From Desulfoluna spongiiphila (GTDB taxonomy: Bacteria; Desulfobacterota; Desulfobacteria; Desulfobacterales; Desulfolunaceae): 64,000 bases of DNA. Below, piece after piece: positions 42,942 to 51,648 of the stretch. The stretch covers positions 220,376-284,375 of the forward strand of contig NZ_FMUX01000006.1 in assembly GCF_900101345.1 (NCBI RefSeq), in the 5' to 3' direction. The stretch's first letter is position 1, and each line of letters begins with the position of its first letter. Below the pieces are notes generated by a model. The model saw only the letters and a program-made list of their open reading frames with translations. It was not told the DNA's origin and did not search any database. A program made the translations under genes and the position numbers.

Positions 42942-43529
42942 TCAGCTTTTGTCGTTCGGCAACCTCGCACAGAAATACCCGAATCCGTCGTCAAGGCTCT
43001 TTTTCAGGGCGTCCTTTCTCTGGATGGGAATATAGGGGTGCTGGTAATGGCAGCCCTCCACAAGGGGCCGGTGTGCGGCAGCGTCTTTGTTTTTCCGGGT
43101 AAACTCCTCCATGGTGCAGACAAACCGGGCCGGGCTTCCCGCGTAGACCGTGTCAGGAGGGATGTCCCGACTCACAACGGACCCTGCCCCGACAATGGCG
43201 TTGGGCCCGATGGTGGTGTTGCAGAGAATGGTGCTCCCGGCGCCGATGAAGGAATGATCTTTTATGGTGACCCGCCCCACCTTGATGAGGTCCCCGGCCC
43301 AGGCGCTGGTGGCATCATGGGTGAGGATGGTGACGTGAAGGCTGATGACCACGTTGTCTCCGATTTCCACGAGGTAAGGCATCCGTCCGTCGATGTAGGA
43401 CGGGTAGAGGATCACGGCGTCTTTGCCGATGCGTACCCCCTGGTGTCTCAGGTAGCTGGGGTAGTACCCCTTGTCGGCCAGGAGCCTGAGCCTGCGCGTC
43501 ATGTGCATGATTTTTTCGGTTAACTTCAT
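42942..43529 (-). CDS. Maltose-O-acetyltransferase-like hexapeptide acyltransferase
   Basis: A 195-residue left-handed beta-helix acyltransferase: VILYPSYIDGRMPYLVEIGDN, HDATSAWAGDLIKVGRVTIKD, then HSFIGAGSTILCNTTIGPNAIVGAGSVVSRDIP and the cap YAGSPARFVCTMEEF. This is the type that acetylates polysaccharide sugars. It is similar in layout to the 197-residue enzyme at 57656. The start is ATG 43529; the possible GTG at 43559 has no ribosome site. Confidence 0.85.
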   Translation of the reverse strand: MKLTEKIMHMTRRLRLLADKGYYPSYLRHQGVRIGKDAVILYPSYIDGRMPYLVEIGDNVVISLHVTILTHDATSAWAGDLIKVGRVTIKDHSFIGAGSTILCNTTIGPNAIVGAGSVVSRDIPPDTVYAGSPARFVCTMEEFTRKNKDAAAHRPLVEGCHYQHPYIPIQRKDALKKSLDDGFGYFCARLPNDKS

Positions 43530-43574
43530 GGGCGATACCCACTCTCCTGAGCCCGCCACTGCATGGGCGGGTTG

Positions 43575-45401
43575 TCAGATCTGATCTTCCGTCCACATCT
43601 CCGTGAGAAACCGGACACACCTGTTGCGGCCCTCTTCTTTGGCTCGGTAGAGCGCCACATCGGCATATTTGATGCAACTCCACAACGTGTCGGTGTCCTT
43701 CGGGAATTCGCTTGCACCAAGGCTGATGGTTTTTTGAATGACGCCATCGGGAAGTTTGAATTTGACCTGTTGGACCTTTAAACGGATTTTTTCCGCGATG
43801 TCGATGCTTTCGCCGTCGTTGATGTCAAGGAGGACAACCAGGAACTCTTCCCCGCCAAAACGGATCACGATATCCGAGTCACGGACATTTTGGGCAATGG
43901 TCCTGGCGGTCTCCTTCAGGACAAGGTCCCCTGCATGGTGGCCATAGGTGTCGTTGACCTGCTTGAAGTAATCGAGATCGCACATGATCAGCCCGATGCT
44001 TTTGCCTCGCCTCAGAACGCCCGCCACGATTTTTTCCGTGTATTCCTGAAGGTAGCGCCTGTTGTACAGGCCGGTGAGCGGGTCGATGAGGGCCGCGTCT
44101 TTCAGGGAGTTCATCAGCCGTTTGGTCTCGATGACCGCAAGGGATTCGTTGATGTACTGCTCTGCCTTGAAAAGTTTTGTCTCCCTTGCCTTGACCTCTG
44201 TCTGGCTGTCCTGTTTCGGGAAGAGACACTGCACAACGGCCACGGTGGCGCCGCCCACCATAATGGGAATGCAGTAGTGGTGCTCTTTTGCTTCGGGCTT
44301 AAACTGCCTGCAGATGGCGGGAAAACGGGTGGAGGTGATCACGTGCCCGGTGCGTTTTGCCTTGCAGAGCGTGTTGTCATCAAGGATCAGCTGATTGCAC
44401 ATCATCCCTTCCTGGTCAAAGCGGCCGGGGTAGGTCAGCTCCAGTTTGCTTTTCGAGCTGATGACCTGGAAAATAAAGCAGCGGGGGATGCCGATCATCT
44501 GTGTGAACAGATCGCCAAGCCTCTGGTAGACCTCGTCCAGTGAGTCGTCTTCTTCAATGACGTTTTTAAAGACCGCCAGGCTGTTGATGGCGTCCATCAG
44601 GCTGTTGAACTCCGTGGAAAGAAGGCCGATCTCATCGATGGAGGTGATGGCGATGCGTTTGGTCAGGCCGGCCCGCCCCTTGCCCCCGGCAATGTCCTGA
44701 AGTCCTGAGATGACTTTTTTCAAGGGGCGGGTGATGCCGGTTCCGATGAACACGGCAAGGGTGATGGTCAGGGTGGCGAACAGGGCGACACTGGTAAGCA
44801 GGAAGAGGCGCAGCTGGTTGATGTCTTCGTAGACATCATCGATGTAGATGCCGCTGCCGAGGATCCAGCCCCAGGGCTCGTAAAGCCTGACATAGGAGAG
44901 CTTGGGAACCGGTTTTTCTTTTCCTGCCTTGGCCCACATGTAGTCCACATAGCCGGCACCATGTGCCTTGCTGATCCGTAAGAAGTCTTGAAACAGGAGG
45001 TTGCCCCTGGAATCTTTGCGATCGTTGAGGTTCAACCCTTCAAGTTCCGGCATGATGGGATGCATCACCATGGTGGAATCCATGTCATTGATCCAGAAAT
45101 AACTGTTTTCACTGAATCGCAGGGGCCTGATGCGGCGGGCGAACTGCTTTTTTGCCTCGGCCTTGCTGATTTTTCCCTCTCTGATGAGGTCGGCATACTC
45201 CTGAAACATGCCGTAGGTGGTATCCACGACGTTTTTGAGCCCCTCTTTTTTCCCGGCGAGCATTTTCTGCTCAGCAAGGGGCATAAAATACCCCAGAATG
45301 ACCAGGATCAGCAGGGCGACGCTGATAATGGAAATGGCCATGATTTTACTGAGAATCTGCCATTCGCTGAATGTGAGGATGCGCTTTGTGATGTGTACCA
45401 T
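43575..45401 (-). CDS. Membrane sensor diguanylate cyclase (Cache-HAMP-GAF-GGDEF)
   Basis: A 608-residue inner-membrane protein. Order: TM1 (ISIISVALLILVILGYFMPL), a periplasmic single Cache domain (SENSYFWINDMDSTMVMHPIMPEL... GWILGSGIYIDDVY), TM2, a HAMP-like linker (ITRPLKKVISGLQDIAGG), a GAF-like domain with several Cys, and a C-terminal GGDEF domain. The active site is intact (RFGGEEF) and the RxxD I-site is present (RDSD), so it should make c-di-GMP with product inhibition. Location inside the exopolysaccharide locus suggests it tunes matrix production. ATG 45401 has no strong Shine-Dalgarno. Confidence 0.9.
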   Translation of the reverse strand: MVHITKRILTFSEWQILSKIMAISIISVALLILVILGYFMPLAEQKMLAGKKEGLKNVVDTTYGMFQEYADLIREGKISKAEAKKQFARRIRPLRFSENSYFWINDMDSTMVMHPIMPELEGLNLNDRKDSRGNLLFQDFLRISKAHGAGYVDYMWAKAGKEKPVPKLSYVRLYEPWGWILGSGIYIDDVYEDINQLRLFLLTSVALFATLTITLAVFIGTGITRPLKKVISGLQDIAGGKGRAGLTKRIAITSIDEIGLLSTEFNSLMDAINSLAVFKNVIEEDDSLDEVYQRLGDLFTQMIGIPRCFIFQVISSKSKLELTYPGRFDQEGMMCNQLILDDNTLCKAKRTGHVITSTRFPAICRQFKPEAKEHHYCIPIMVGGATVAVVQCLFPKQDSQTEVKARETKLFKAEQYINESLAVIETKRLMNSLKDAALIDPLTGLYNRRYLQEYTEKIVAGVLRRGKSIGLIMCDLDYFKQVNDTYGHHAGDLVLKETARTIAQNVRDSDIVIRFGGEEFLVVLLDINDGESIDIAEKIRLKVQQVKFKLPDGVIQKTISLGASEFPKDTDTLWSCIKYADVALYRAKEEGRNRCVRFLTEMWTEDQI

Positions 45402-45430
45402 GTCGGGGGATGGGTGGGGTGACGGGTTTA

Positions 45431-46018
45431 TTACAGGTCATGGATCGGGCCGAAGTGGTGGATGACCCGGTGCCACGGGGGCGCTGAGTCCCCGGCGGGC
45501 TGAAGCACGACAAAAAGGGGTTCGGGTCCGGAGTGGCCGAAGGTCAGGCGCCTTATGGTCGTCTGGAGCCAGTAGCGGATCACCGAGCTGTGGCGCGAGG
45601 CCCCGTTGGTGAACCAGTACAGGACCCGTCGTTTTTCCCCGTCCCTGGTGAGGGTGAGGAGCAGGGCCTCTCCCCCCTCAATGGGGATGGGGTTGCGGTG
45701 TGCCACCTCCCAGCCCATGCCGCGGAAGCAGTAGGTTGGATCGTGGACCGCGTGTCGGTACCTGGACCCGTCGATGGCCATGAGCACAAAGGGAAACCTG
45801 CCGAAGTGGTAGAGGCGTTTGACCACCCGGGCGTTTGCAAAGACCGACTGCTCTGCAGGGGTCAGGGAGAGTTCCCGTCCCGCATACCCGGAGCCGTTTA
45901 TGGGCAATGTGTCAAGGCGGGAGGGATGCTCCCTGCTGGCGTGTTTTGAGGCGGCCAGGCCGAAGAGAAGGGCGGCAACAACGCCCAGGAGAAGGAAAAG
46001 CCGGGTCAGGTTGGACAC
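45431..46018 (-). CDS. EpsI-like exosortase-associated protein
   Basis: A 195-residue protein with one N-terminal membrane segment (LTRLFLLLGVVAALLFGLAA) and an EpsI-like domain: LSLTPAEQSVFANARVVKRLYHF, then HDPTYCFRGMGWEV, the equivalent of the HxPxxCxPGxGW motif of EpsI. Members are encoded next to exosortases and are thought to act in EPS-linked protein export. The start is GTG 46018 with GGAGGT 7 bases upstream, overlapping the end of the previous gene; the longer frame to 46132 is rejected. Confidence 0.8.
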   Translation of the reverse strand: MSNLTRLFLLLGVVAALLFGLAASKHASREHPSRLDTLPINGSGYAGRELSLTPAEQSVFANARVVKRLYHFGRFPFVLMAIDGSRYRHAVHDPTYCFRGMGWEVAHRNPIPIEGGEALLLTLTRDGEKRRVLYWFTNGASRHSSVIRYWLQTTIRRLTFGHSGPEPLFVVLQPAGDSAPPWHRVIHHFGPIHDL

Positions 46019-46539
46019 GAGGCGACCTCCGATGGGGGTGGGATGTGCAGAAAAAAGAAGCCACAGCCCGCCGTTGCAAGGGCAAGGCGCACGGGAAGGA
46101 TCATGGTGGGGAACCAGTGGCTGCCCACCCACCCGAACAGGGGCATCCAGCTGATGGCGGCAGCGGCCCAGGGGAGCTGGCGGGGTGTGATTCGGGCCAG
46201 GCCCGCAAGGGCCGTGGCCAGCCCCAGGTGGTTGAGAAGGTTCAGGGAGCCCATCTCCCCGATGAAGGAGAGGAGCAGCCCCAGGCCAAGGAGGAGAGGC
46301 GACCAGGCGGGCAGGCCTCGGTGGAGGTGACGGCCCCGGTAGAGGACGGGGACCAGCCAGATGAACAGGGCAAGCCAGCCCAGACGGTCATGGGGACTTC
46401 GCTGCCAGGCGGAGAGAAGGTCCCTTGCGTGCCAGAGGCAGTAGGCAAAGACCATGGCCTCTGCCAGGCGAAGCCGTGCAAACAGGGCCAGAAGACCCCG
46501 GTTCGTGTTGGGATCGGCGATACCAGGGGGTGTGTTCAT
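46006..46539 (-). CDS. Polytopic membrane protein of the exosortase operon, unknown
   Basis: A 177-residue protein with about five hydrophobic segments (LRLAEAMVFAYCLWHARDLL; LGWLALFIWLVPVLY; SPLLLGLGLLLSFIGEMGSL; LPWAAAAISWMPLFGWVGSH; MILPVRLALATAGCGFFFL). I do not recognise the family. Its ATG overlaps the exosortase stop (ATGA, 46536-46539) and the following EpsI-like gene starts inside its end, so the three are translated as a unit. It may be a partner of the exosortase in the membrane. Confidence 0.7.
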   Translation of the reverse strand: MNTPPGIADPNTNRGLLALFARLRLAEAMVFAYCLWHARDLLSAWQRSPHDRLGWLALFIWLVPVLYRGRHLHRGLPAWSPLLLGLGLLLSFIGEMGSLNLLNHLGLATALAGLARITPRQLPWAAAAISWMPLFGWVGSHWFPTMILPVRLALATAGCGFFFLHIPPPSEVASCPT

Positions 46540-47360
46540 TGGGTGCCTGGCCCTGTATCTGTTGGGGCATGGGGTGCCATGAGGCGAAAAGCCCCCAGGC
46601 AGAGGAGAAACATCACCACAAGGACCATCCATCCCCCCAGGGTATGGAAGATGCCCATGGCAGTTTCCGGGTCGAACACCAGGGCGGTGCTGGTGATGGC
46701 GATGATGCGCAGGGTGTTGGCCATCCAGGCGGCGGCCGCGAGGAGGGGAAGGCATACCCAGTACAGGCGCGTTTCACCCAACTCGAGGAAGGCCAGGGCG
46801 ATGCCGGCGATGAGCATGGCCTGCAGGGTGTTGAGGCCTGAGCAGGCCGGGGCCACGTCCACAGGAAGGTTTTCCACGAGGAGCCGGGTCCCCTGGCGGA
46901 GGACATCCAGCCGTAGGAGGGTGAAGACCCCTTCGGTGGCTTCGGCACCGGTGAGGCGGAACCACCACCCCACGGGGCGTCCGTCCAGCAGAAGCCACGG
47001 AAAGGCCATGACGGGAAGGGGCAGTAGCTTACTCACCCTGGCCCTGGCCTCCGTGGCAAGGCGGGGGGAGAGCCAGCTCCAGAGAAAGGCTGTCCAGCCC
47101 AGGGCGGGGAAAAGAGCGATGCCGGTGATCACGCCCAGGGCAAAGAGAGCGATGCCTGTAACCAGAAAGGGGGCGGAAGGAGGCGATGGCTCTGCTGCAA
47201 GATTCCAGGGCCTGCCCAGCCAGTAAAACAGGGGCAGGGCTGCAAGGACGGGCAGGGTGTCGGAAAGGGATTGGGACCAGCCCGTGTCCTGAAGCCAGAT
47301 CAGGACAAAGCAGAGGGTCAGGAGCAGCGGCATGACCGGCAGGCGTCGGGTTCGGTTCAT
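46536..47360 (-). CDS. Exosortase
   Basis: A 274-residue polytopic membrane protease/transpeptidase of the exosortase family, which cuts PEP-CTERM sorting signals. The catalytic set is visible: Cys173 in PACSGLNTLQA, Arg218 in NTLRIIAITS and His239 in FHTLGGW. Eight or so membrane segments surround them. ATG 47360 overlaps the TPR gene stop (ATGA) with AAGAGGTT upstream; the frame extending to 47516 is a shadow. The likely substrate is the PEP-CTERM protein two genes upstream. Confidence 0.92.
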   Translation of the reverse strand: MNRTRRLPVMPLLLTLCFVLIWLQDTGWSQSLSDTLPVLAALPLFYWLGRPWNLAAEPSPPSAPFLVTGIALFALGVITGIALFPALGWTAFLWSWLSPRLATEARARVSKLLPLPVMAFPWLLLDGRPVGWWFRLTGAEATEGVFTLLRLDVLRQGTRLLVENLPVDVAPACSGLNTLQAMLIAGIALAFLELGETRLYWVCLPLLAAAAWMANTLRIIAITSTALVFDPETAMGIFHTLGGWMVLVVMFLLCLGAFRLMAPHAPTDTGPGTQ

Positions 47361-49300
47361 GGCGCAACCTCTTGGGTCGCCTTTGCTTCGGCATCGGCGA
47401 TGGCCGCCAGGTTGGCCCGGAATTGAAGGCTGTCGGGAAACTGCGCGTTGAGCTCGGTGGTGAGCCTGCGCGCTTCCTCCCAGCGTTTGGCCACATAGGC
47501 CTGCCTGGCAAGCCACACCTTGGCCTCGGTGGATTCCGTCAGTACCTCGGTGTAGAGCCGGGTGGCTTCTTCGGGTTTGTTTTCGGCAATGGCGATGCGG
47601 GCCATGAGCTCTCGGCCGGTGAGGCTTTTGAGCAGGCCGGGATGGTTCTCAAGGGCTTGCCTGGCCTTGTCGGGTTGTCCCTGGTCCAGGTGGACCATGG
47701 TTGTGAGCCAGGCTGCACGGAACCCTGCCTCCGTGGGGGCCTTTGCAACGTCGGCCAGGCGCGCCATGCCTTGGTCAATTCGGTTTTCGGACAAGAGCAG
47801 TTCCCCTGTCAACACGGTGAGGGCCGGGCTCTGGGGCTGCCGCTGGGCAAAGGCGAGGGCCTCTTCCGTGCTCCGGTTGTAGCGGATGGCCTGGGTGAGG
47901 CCGTAGGAAACCCAGTCCGGGAACCCTGAAGGGATCTCGGGCATGCGGTGCAGGTGAAGGGCCGCCTCCAGCCATCCCCCGGCCAGGAAGAGGGCGGAGA
48001 ACGCCTCGGGGCTTTGCAGCAGTGCTGTAAGTTCCGGTGAGGGCTCGGCGTCTTCCCGGATAAGTTGCCTGAAGAGGGGGTGGGAGTTGCCTGCCGTAAG
48101 GTCCCCTTTGGGCTCCCGTGGAAAGGCGCCCCATTTTCGGAATCGCAGGGTCGCCACAAGGGCCTCTTCCATTTCCGGGTTCCAGGAACGGGCTTTAAAG
48201 GGGTTCCTCTCCAGAAGGAGAAGGGCCTGGGTCTCCTGGTTACGGGCAAGGTGATCCACCACCCGTATCCAGAAAAGCTCCTGTCGGGTGGAGAGAAACA
48301 GGGTGCGATCTGGGACCTGGTAAAAGGTCTCTTCGTCCCAGAGGCTGGTGTCCGGCAGATGGCCGAGCCAGACAAGCAGGGGCGTGAGTCGCTCCTCGGG
48401 GTAGGTCGCCTTGGTCCAGTCCCGCTCCAGGGGCTTGACCATGCGGCTCCAGAACATGGCCTTGAGCCAGAGGTATCCCGGAGCCGTTGGGCTCAATCCG
48501 GCTTCCCAGGTGGCAAGGGCCAGGTTGGGGTTGCCCTGGCGCCTGTAGAACTCGGCCAGCTGGTCTCTGACCCGGGGGTTGTCCGGTTCGGCGAGGTGGG
48601 CGGCCACGTACTCCACCCGGGCTGCTGCCGGTTTTCCGAGCTGTTCCAGAATCTGCCCGCGAAAGAGACGGATGTCGCTGTTGGTGGGCGCCAGCAGAGA
48701 GGCCTCCTCCAGGTAACTCCAGGCCTCCTCAAGGTGGTCCGGTGCGTTGAGAAGGGCCAGGCGAATGAGGCGGACGGTTTCAGCCTCGTCATCGGGGCGT
48801 TTTTCGCTGAGCATGGCAAGGGCTGCGTCCCGTTTGCCCTCCACGAGAAGGGCGTCCACATCCAGTGCCAGCCAGGCCCCTGAATCGGTTTCCCGTCCCT
48901 TCCAGCTGTTGCGCAGGATGTGGAAAGGTTCCTTGTTGCCTGTCTGGAGCAGGGCCCGGCAGGCAAACAGGGCCGCCTCCTCGTGGGGAAGGAAGAGGTG
49001 GGGATGCCGGTCGTACAGATGGAGGAGCCTCGGCACGTTGCGCATGTGAAGGTGGGCTTGGATTTCAAGGGCCGCCTTCTTTTCTGTGAATGCATCAGAG
49101 TCCTGGGGCAAGGCTCGGCGCAAGAGGGCAAGGGCTTCTATGGGCTTGTTTTCAGACAGGAGTGCTTCGGCGCGGGCCAGGGTGTCCGTGGCCCGTTTTT
49201 CTCGGGCATGGCTGCGCCACATGGCGCTTCCTAAACCCACCAGGATGACCAGAAGGAGGACGACTCCAATAACAGAGATCCATGTTTTTCCTTTTTTCAT
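47357..49300 (-). CDS. Membrane-anchored TPR protein of the exosortase operon
   Basis: A 647-residue protein with an N-terminal membrane anchor (TWISVIGVVLLLVILVGLGSA) and a long periplasmic part made of TPR-like helical pairs (for example LARAEALLSENKPIEALALLRRAL; AARVEYVAAHLAEPDNPRV; ARIAIAENKPEEATRLYTEVL). TPR proteins often accompany exosortases and EPS export and may scaffold secreted proteins. GGAGGTGTC precedes ATG 49300. It is coupled to the exosortase gene by ATGA overlap and separated from the PEP-CTERM gene by a long hairpin. Confidence 0.83.
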   Translation of the reverse strand: MKKGKTWISVIGVVLLLVILVGLGSAMWRSHAREKRATDTLARAEALLSENKPIEALALLRRALPQDSDAFTEKKAALEIQAHLHMRNVPRLLHLYDRHPHLFLPHEEAALFACRALLQTGNKEPFHILRNSWKGRETDSGAWLALDVDALLVEGKRDAALAMLSEKRPDDEAETVRLIRLALLNAPDHLEEAWSYLEEASLLAPTNSDIRLFRGQILEQLGKPAAARVEYVAAHLAEPDNPRVRDQLAEFYRRQGNPNLALATWEAGLSPTAPGYLWLKAMFWSRMVKPLERDWTKATYPEERLTPLLVWLGHLPDTSLWDEETFYQVPDRTLFLSTRQELFWIRVVDHLARNQETQALLLLERNPFKARSWNPEMEEALVATLRFRKWGAFPREPKGDLTAGNSHPLFRQLIREDAEPSPELTALLQSPEAFSALFLAGGWLEAALHLHRMPEIPSGFPDWVSYGLTQAIRYNRSTEEALAFAQRQPQSPALTVLTGELLLSENRIDQGMARLADVAKAPTEAGFRAAWLTTMVHLDQGQPDKARQALENHPGLLKSLTGRELMARIAIAENKPEEATRLYTEVLTESTEAKVWLARQAYVAKRWEEARRLTTELNAQFPDSLQFRANLAAIADAEAKATQEVAP

Positions 49301-49347
49301 GACACCTCCGTGTGAGGGCTTTACGGTACAGTCCAAGCGGTTGATGG

Positions 49348-49406
49348 GATGCGTGCCGCCTTATGCCTTTTTCCGGGTAAGGTTTCGGGATAAGGCGGCA
49401 CGCATC
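49348..49406. repeat. 17-bp perfect inverted repeat between PEP-CTERM and TPR genes
   Basis: GATGCGTGCCGCCTTAT (49348-49364) and ATAAGGCGGCACGCATC (49390-49406) are perfect arms with a 25-base loop. No T-run follows on the minus strand, so it is not a standard intrinsic terminator. It may stabilise the upstream mRNA or attenuate read-through. Confidence 0.85.
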
Positions 49407-49437
49407 GGAGCACGGCATGAGATCTGCCGGTCGGGCT

Positions 49438-50268
49438 TTAGGCGGTTCGCCTCTGCCGGTGAACGGTAAAGCCGATGATCAGAAAGGAGACCAGGGTCAG
49501 GAGGGTGGCGGGCTCGGGGACGGAGGTGAGGGCTGCCACGTTGGCTGCCCCGATATCCACGGCAAAGAGGAGGTCGTTGAAGTCCCGGTCTCCGCCGCCG
49601 TAGAGATCTTCAAAGCCCACGAGGAGGTAGGGGCTGGAGGGCATGGCATAGGCCACCACGTGGTCGATACCATCGGGATTGATGGAGGTATCGGTGGAGT
49701 AGGTCATGGTGCCGCCCCTGGCCCCGTTGGCGATGAGGAAGAAATCGAGCTGGGAGTTGGCCTCAAGGTTTCCGATGTCAACGAAATCTCCGGGATACAG
49801 AGGGTACCAGCGGCTTCGGGATTGGGATTTACCCGGGCCAGGGTCGTAGGAGGAGACCCGGCTGGTGGCATCGGGGAAGATGAGCTTGGGGTCCCCTGAT
49901 CCCGTCCCGCCGGCCTCGGTGTTGAAGCCCAGGGTGTTCTTGTACCCCGCTCCTTCGCCCACGAAGTAGACCCGGGCCTCCGATGCGGTGGAGATGGCCA
50001 GGTTGGAGGGGTCCAGGGCGATGCTGGTGGTGTCGTTGATGGAGACGTTTTCCCCCAGATTGGTGTTGATCCAGGAGTTCATGGAAGGCAGGACATCGCT
50101 CTGGAAGAGGGATGAGCGGTCATCGGAGCCCGCCTTCATGACGGGCGCTGCGATATCGAGGCCAAAGGGCCGGGCAAAGGACTGGATGGGGGACTCTTTG
50201 GCCTGGACCGGGGTGGAAAGGGCCAGGAAGAGGAGGCCCAGGAGGGCGTAACGTGTTGTGTGGTTCAT
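49438..50268 (-). CDS. PEP-CTERM secreted protein with DUF4114-like domain
   Basis: A 276-residue exported protein: signal peptide (YALLGLLFLALSTPVQA), a central beta-rich region with a DUF4114-like segment (LLVGFEDLYGGGDRDFNDLLF, a calcium-type Asp-rich loop), and a C-terminal PEP-CTERM sorting tag: VPEPATLL at residue ~250, a hydrophobic stretch, then HRQRR. It should be processed by the exosortase encoded downstream and become part of the extracellular matrix. The start ATG 50268 is preceded by AAGGAAAACACC, the same context as trpE. Confidence 0.9.
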   Translation of the reverse strand: MNHTTRYALLGLLFLALSTPVQAKESPIQSFARPFGLDIAAPVMKAGSDDRSSLFQSDVLPSMNSWINTNLGENVSINDTTSIALDPSNLAISTASEARVYFVGEGAGYKNTLGFNTEAGGTGSGDPKLIFPDATSRVSSYDPGPGKSQSRSRWYPLYPGDFVDIGNLEANSQLDFFLIANGARGGTMTYSTDTSINPDGIDHVVAYAMPSSPYLLVGFEDLYGGGDRDFNDLLFAVDIGAANVAALTSVPEPATLLTLVSFLIIGFTVHRQRRTA

Positions 50269-50349
50269 GGTGTTTTCCTTAGACATACTTTTTTTGGTTT
50301 GGGTCGGGTAACTCACAGAGAACCCGTTTTTTTTGTTGCGGTGCCGTGT

Positions 50350-51312
50350 TCACGGCTTGGGAGGGTTTGTCAGCTGGTTGAGGATCAGCTCCATGATCGC
50401 CGCGGCGTCGGCTTTTTTCTGCGGCGATTCCTTTTTGGGGGCAAGGGTGTGTTTCACGCGGACGAGGGCGTTCCAGAGGTACTCCACGGCCATGGCGGCC
50501 AGCAGGCGGGGCAGTCCGTAGCATTTTTTGTAATACCTGTATTCGCTGGCGATGCGGATGGAAAGGCTTTGCCGTCCGTGGGTGGAGATGCGCCCCGGGG
50601 TCTTCAGGGTGCTTTGTCCCCCGATGTGCACCACCGAAGCGTTGGGGTAGAAGACGACGTCCCAGTAAGCCCTCTGGGCGGCCAGGCAGTAGTCGATCTC
50701 TTCAAAGTAGAGAAAGTAGCCGTCGTCCAGCAGGCCGATGGTCTCCATGGTTCGCCTGCGGATAAGAAAGAAGGCACCCACCACCCAGCCCACCTTGCGG
50801 GGGGTGCTGTGGTCCCACCAGGTGTAGTCCACCTTGCCGAAGATGCGGGAGGCGGGAAACCGCGCGGCAAGTCCTGAGATGTGGATACATTTGTTGATGG
50901 GGCCCGGAAGGCTCCGGGCCGAAGGCTGCAGGGAACCGTCCGGGTTGGTGAGGCGGCACCCGAGGATCCCCGTCCGGGGATTGGCGTCCATGTAGGCCAG
51001 GGTCTTTTCAAGGACGCCGTCTTCGATGAAGGCATCGGAGTTGAGCAGCAGGATATAGCGGCCCACGGCGCGCTTCATACCGGGATTGTTGCCGCCTGCA
51101 AACCCCACATTGACGGGGAGCCGGATGAGGGTGACCTCCGGGAATTCGGCCTCGATCATGTCGGCGGAACCGTCGGAGGAGGCGTTATCCACCACGATGA
51201 CTTCCCGCCGGACCTCTCCGCCATGGTCCCGCACACAGGCCAGGCACCGGCGGGTAAGCTCACAGGTGTTGAAGGAGACGACGATGATGGACAGATCGGT
51301 TTCTTTTGCCAT
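50350..51312 (-). CDS. Family 2 glycosyltransferase (rhamnosyltransferase-like)
   Basis: A 320-residue GT2 enzyme: DLSIIVVSFNTCELTRRCLACV, VIVVDNASSDGSADMI, LPVNVGFAGGNNPGMKRA and the DxD-equivalent LLNSDAFIEDG. The C-terminal half (GWVVGAFFLIRRRTMETIGLLDDGYFLYFEEIDYCL) matches rhamnosyltransferase-type WbbL-like enzymes. Sugar specificity cannot be told. It follows the small membrane protein gene by 3 bases. Confidence 0.87.
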   Translation of the reverse strand: MAKETDLSIIVVSFNTCELTRRCLACVRDHGGEVRREVIVVDNASSDGSADMIEAEFPEVTLIRLPVNVGFAGGNNPGMKRAVGRYILLLNSDAFIEDGVLEKTLAYMDANPRTGILGCRLTNPDGSLQPSARSLPGPINKCIHISGLAARFPASRIFGKVDYTWWDHSTPRKVGWVVGAFFLIRRRTMETIGLLDDGYFLYFEEIDYCLAAQRAYWDVVFYPNASVVHIGGQSTLKTPGRISTHGRQSLSIRIASEYRYYKKCYGLPRLLAAMAVEYLWNALVRVKHTLAPKKESPQKKADAAAIMELILNQLTNPPKP

Positions 51313-51315
51313 GGG

Positions 51316-51648
51316 TCATTCCATGAGATGGGCATGGGTGAAGAGATCAAAACCCATGAGGGATTTTATGAGATAGAGCAGAAAAAAACTTCCCGACAGC
51401 ACCACGCACAAAAGCACGAGAAAGATGGCGGCGGCTGTGATGTGGCCCTTTATGCGTCCCTTTTCCGGGGGCGCTCCGTGGGCCAGGTCGCGGCCCATGA
51501 GAAACCCCAGAAAGTAGACCTCGCCAAAGAGCCGCAAGGGCAGGATCATTCGGAATATCAACTCCCGTCTGGCGGGTTCCTCCAGTGGGCGGGATTCCCC
51601 GTCGGTTGGGCGGGATTCCCCGTCGGTTTCAGGAGGGAGGGTTCGCAT
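51316..51648 (-). CDS. Small membrane protein, unknown
   Basis: A 110-residue protein with two hydrophobic segments (LIFRMILPLRLFGEVYFLGFLMG and ITAAAIFLVLLCVVLSGSFFLLYLI). The N-terminus contains TDGESRP twice because of a 21-bp tandem duplication at 51587-51628. The ATG has GGAGACC upstream and overlaps the end of the GT4-GT2 gene by 20 bases. No family recognised; its place between glycosyltransferases suggests a role in the EPS machinery. Confidence 0.6.
   Translation of the reverse strand: MRTLPPETDGESRPTDGESRPLEEPARRELIFRMILPLRLFGEVYFLGFLMGRDLAHGAPPEKGRIKGHITAAAIFLVLLCVVLSGSFFLLYLIKSLMGFDLFTHAHLME
51587..51628. repeat. 21-bp exact tandem duplication
   Basis: GGGCGGGATTCCCCGTCGG plus TT occurs twice without spacer (51587-51607, 51608-51628). 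It is in frame in the 110-residue protein and adds seven residues. Confidence 0.9.
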
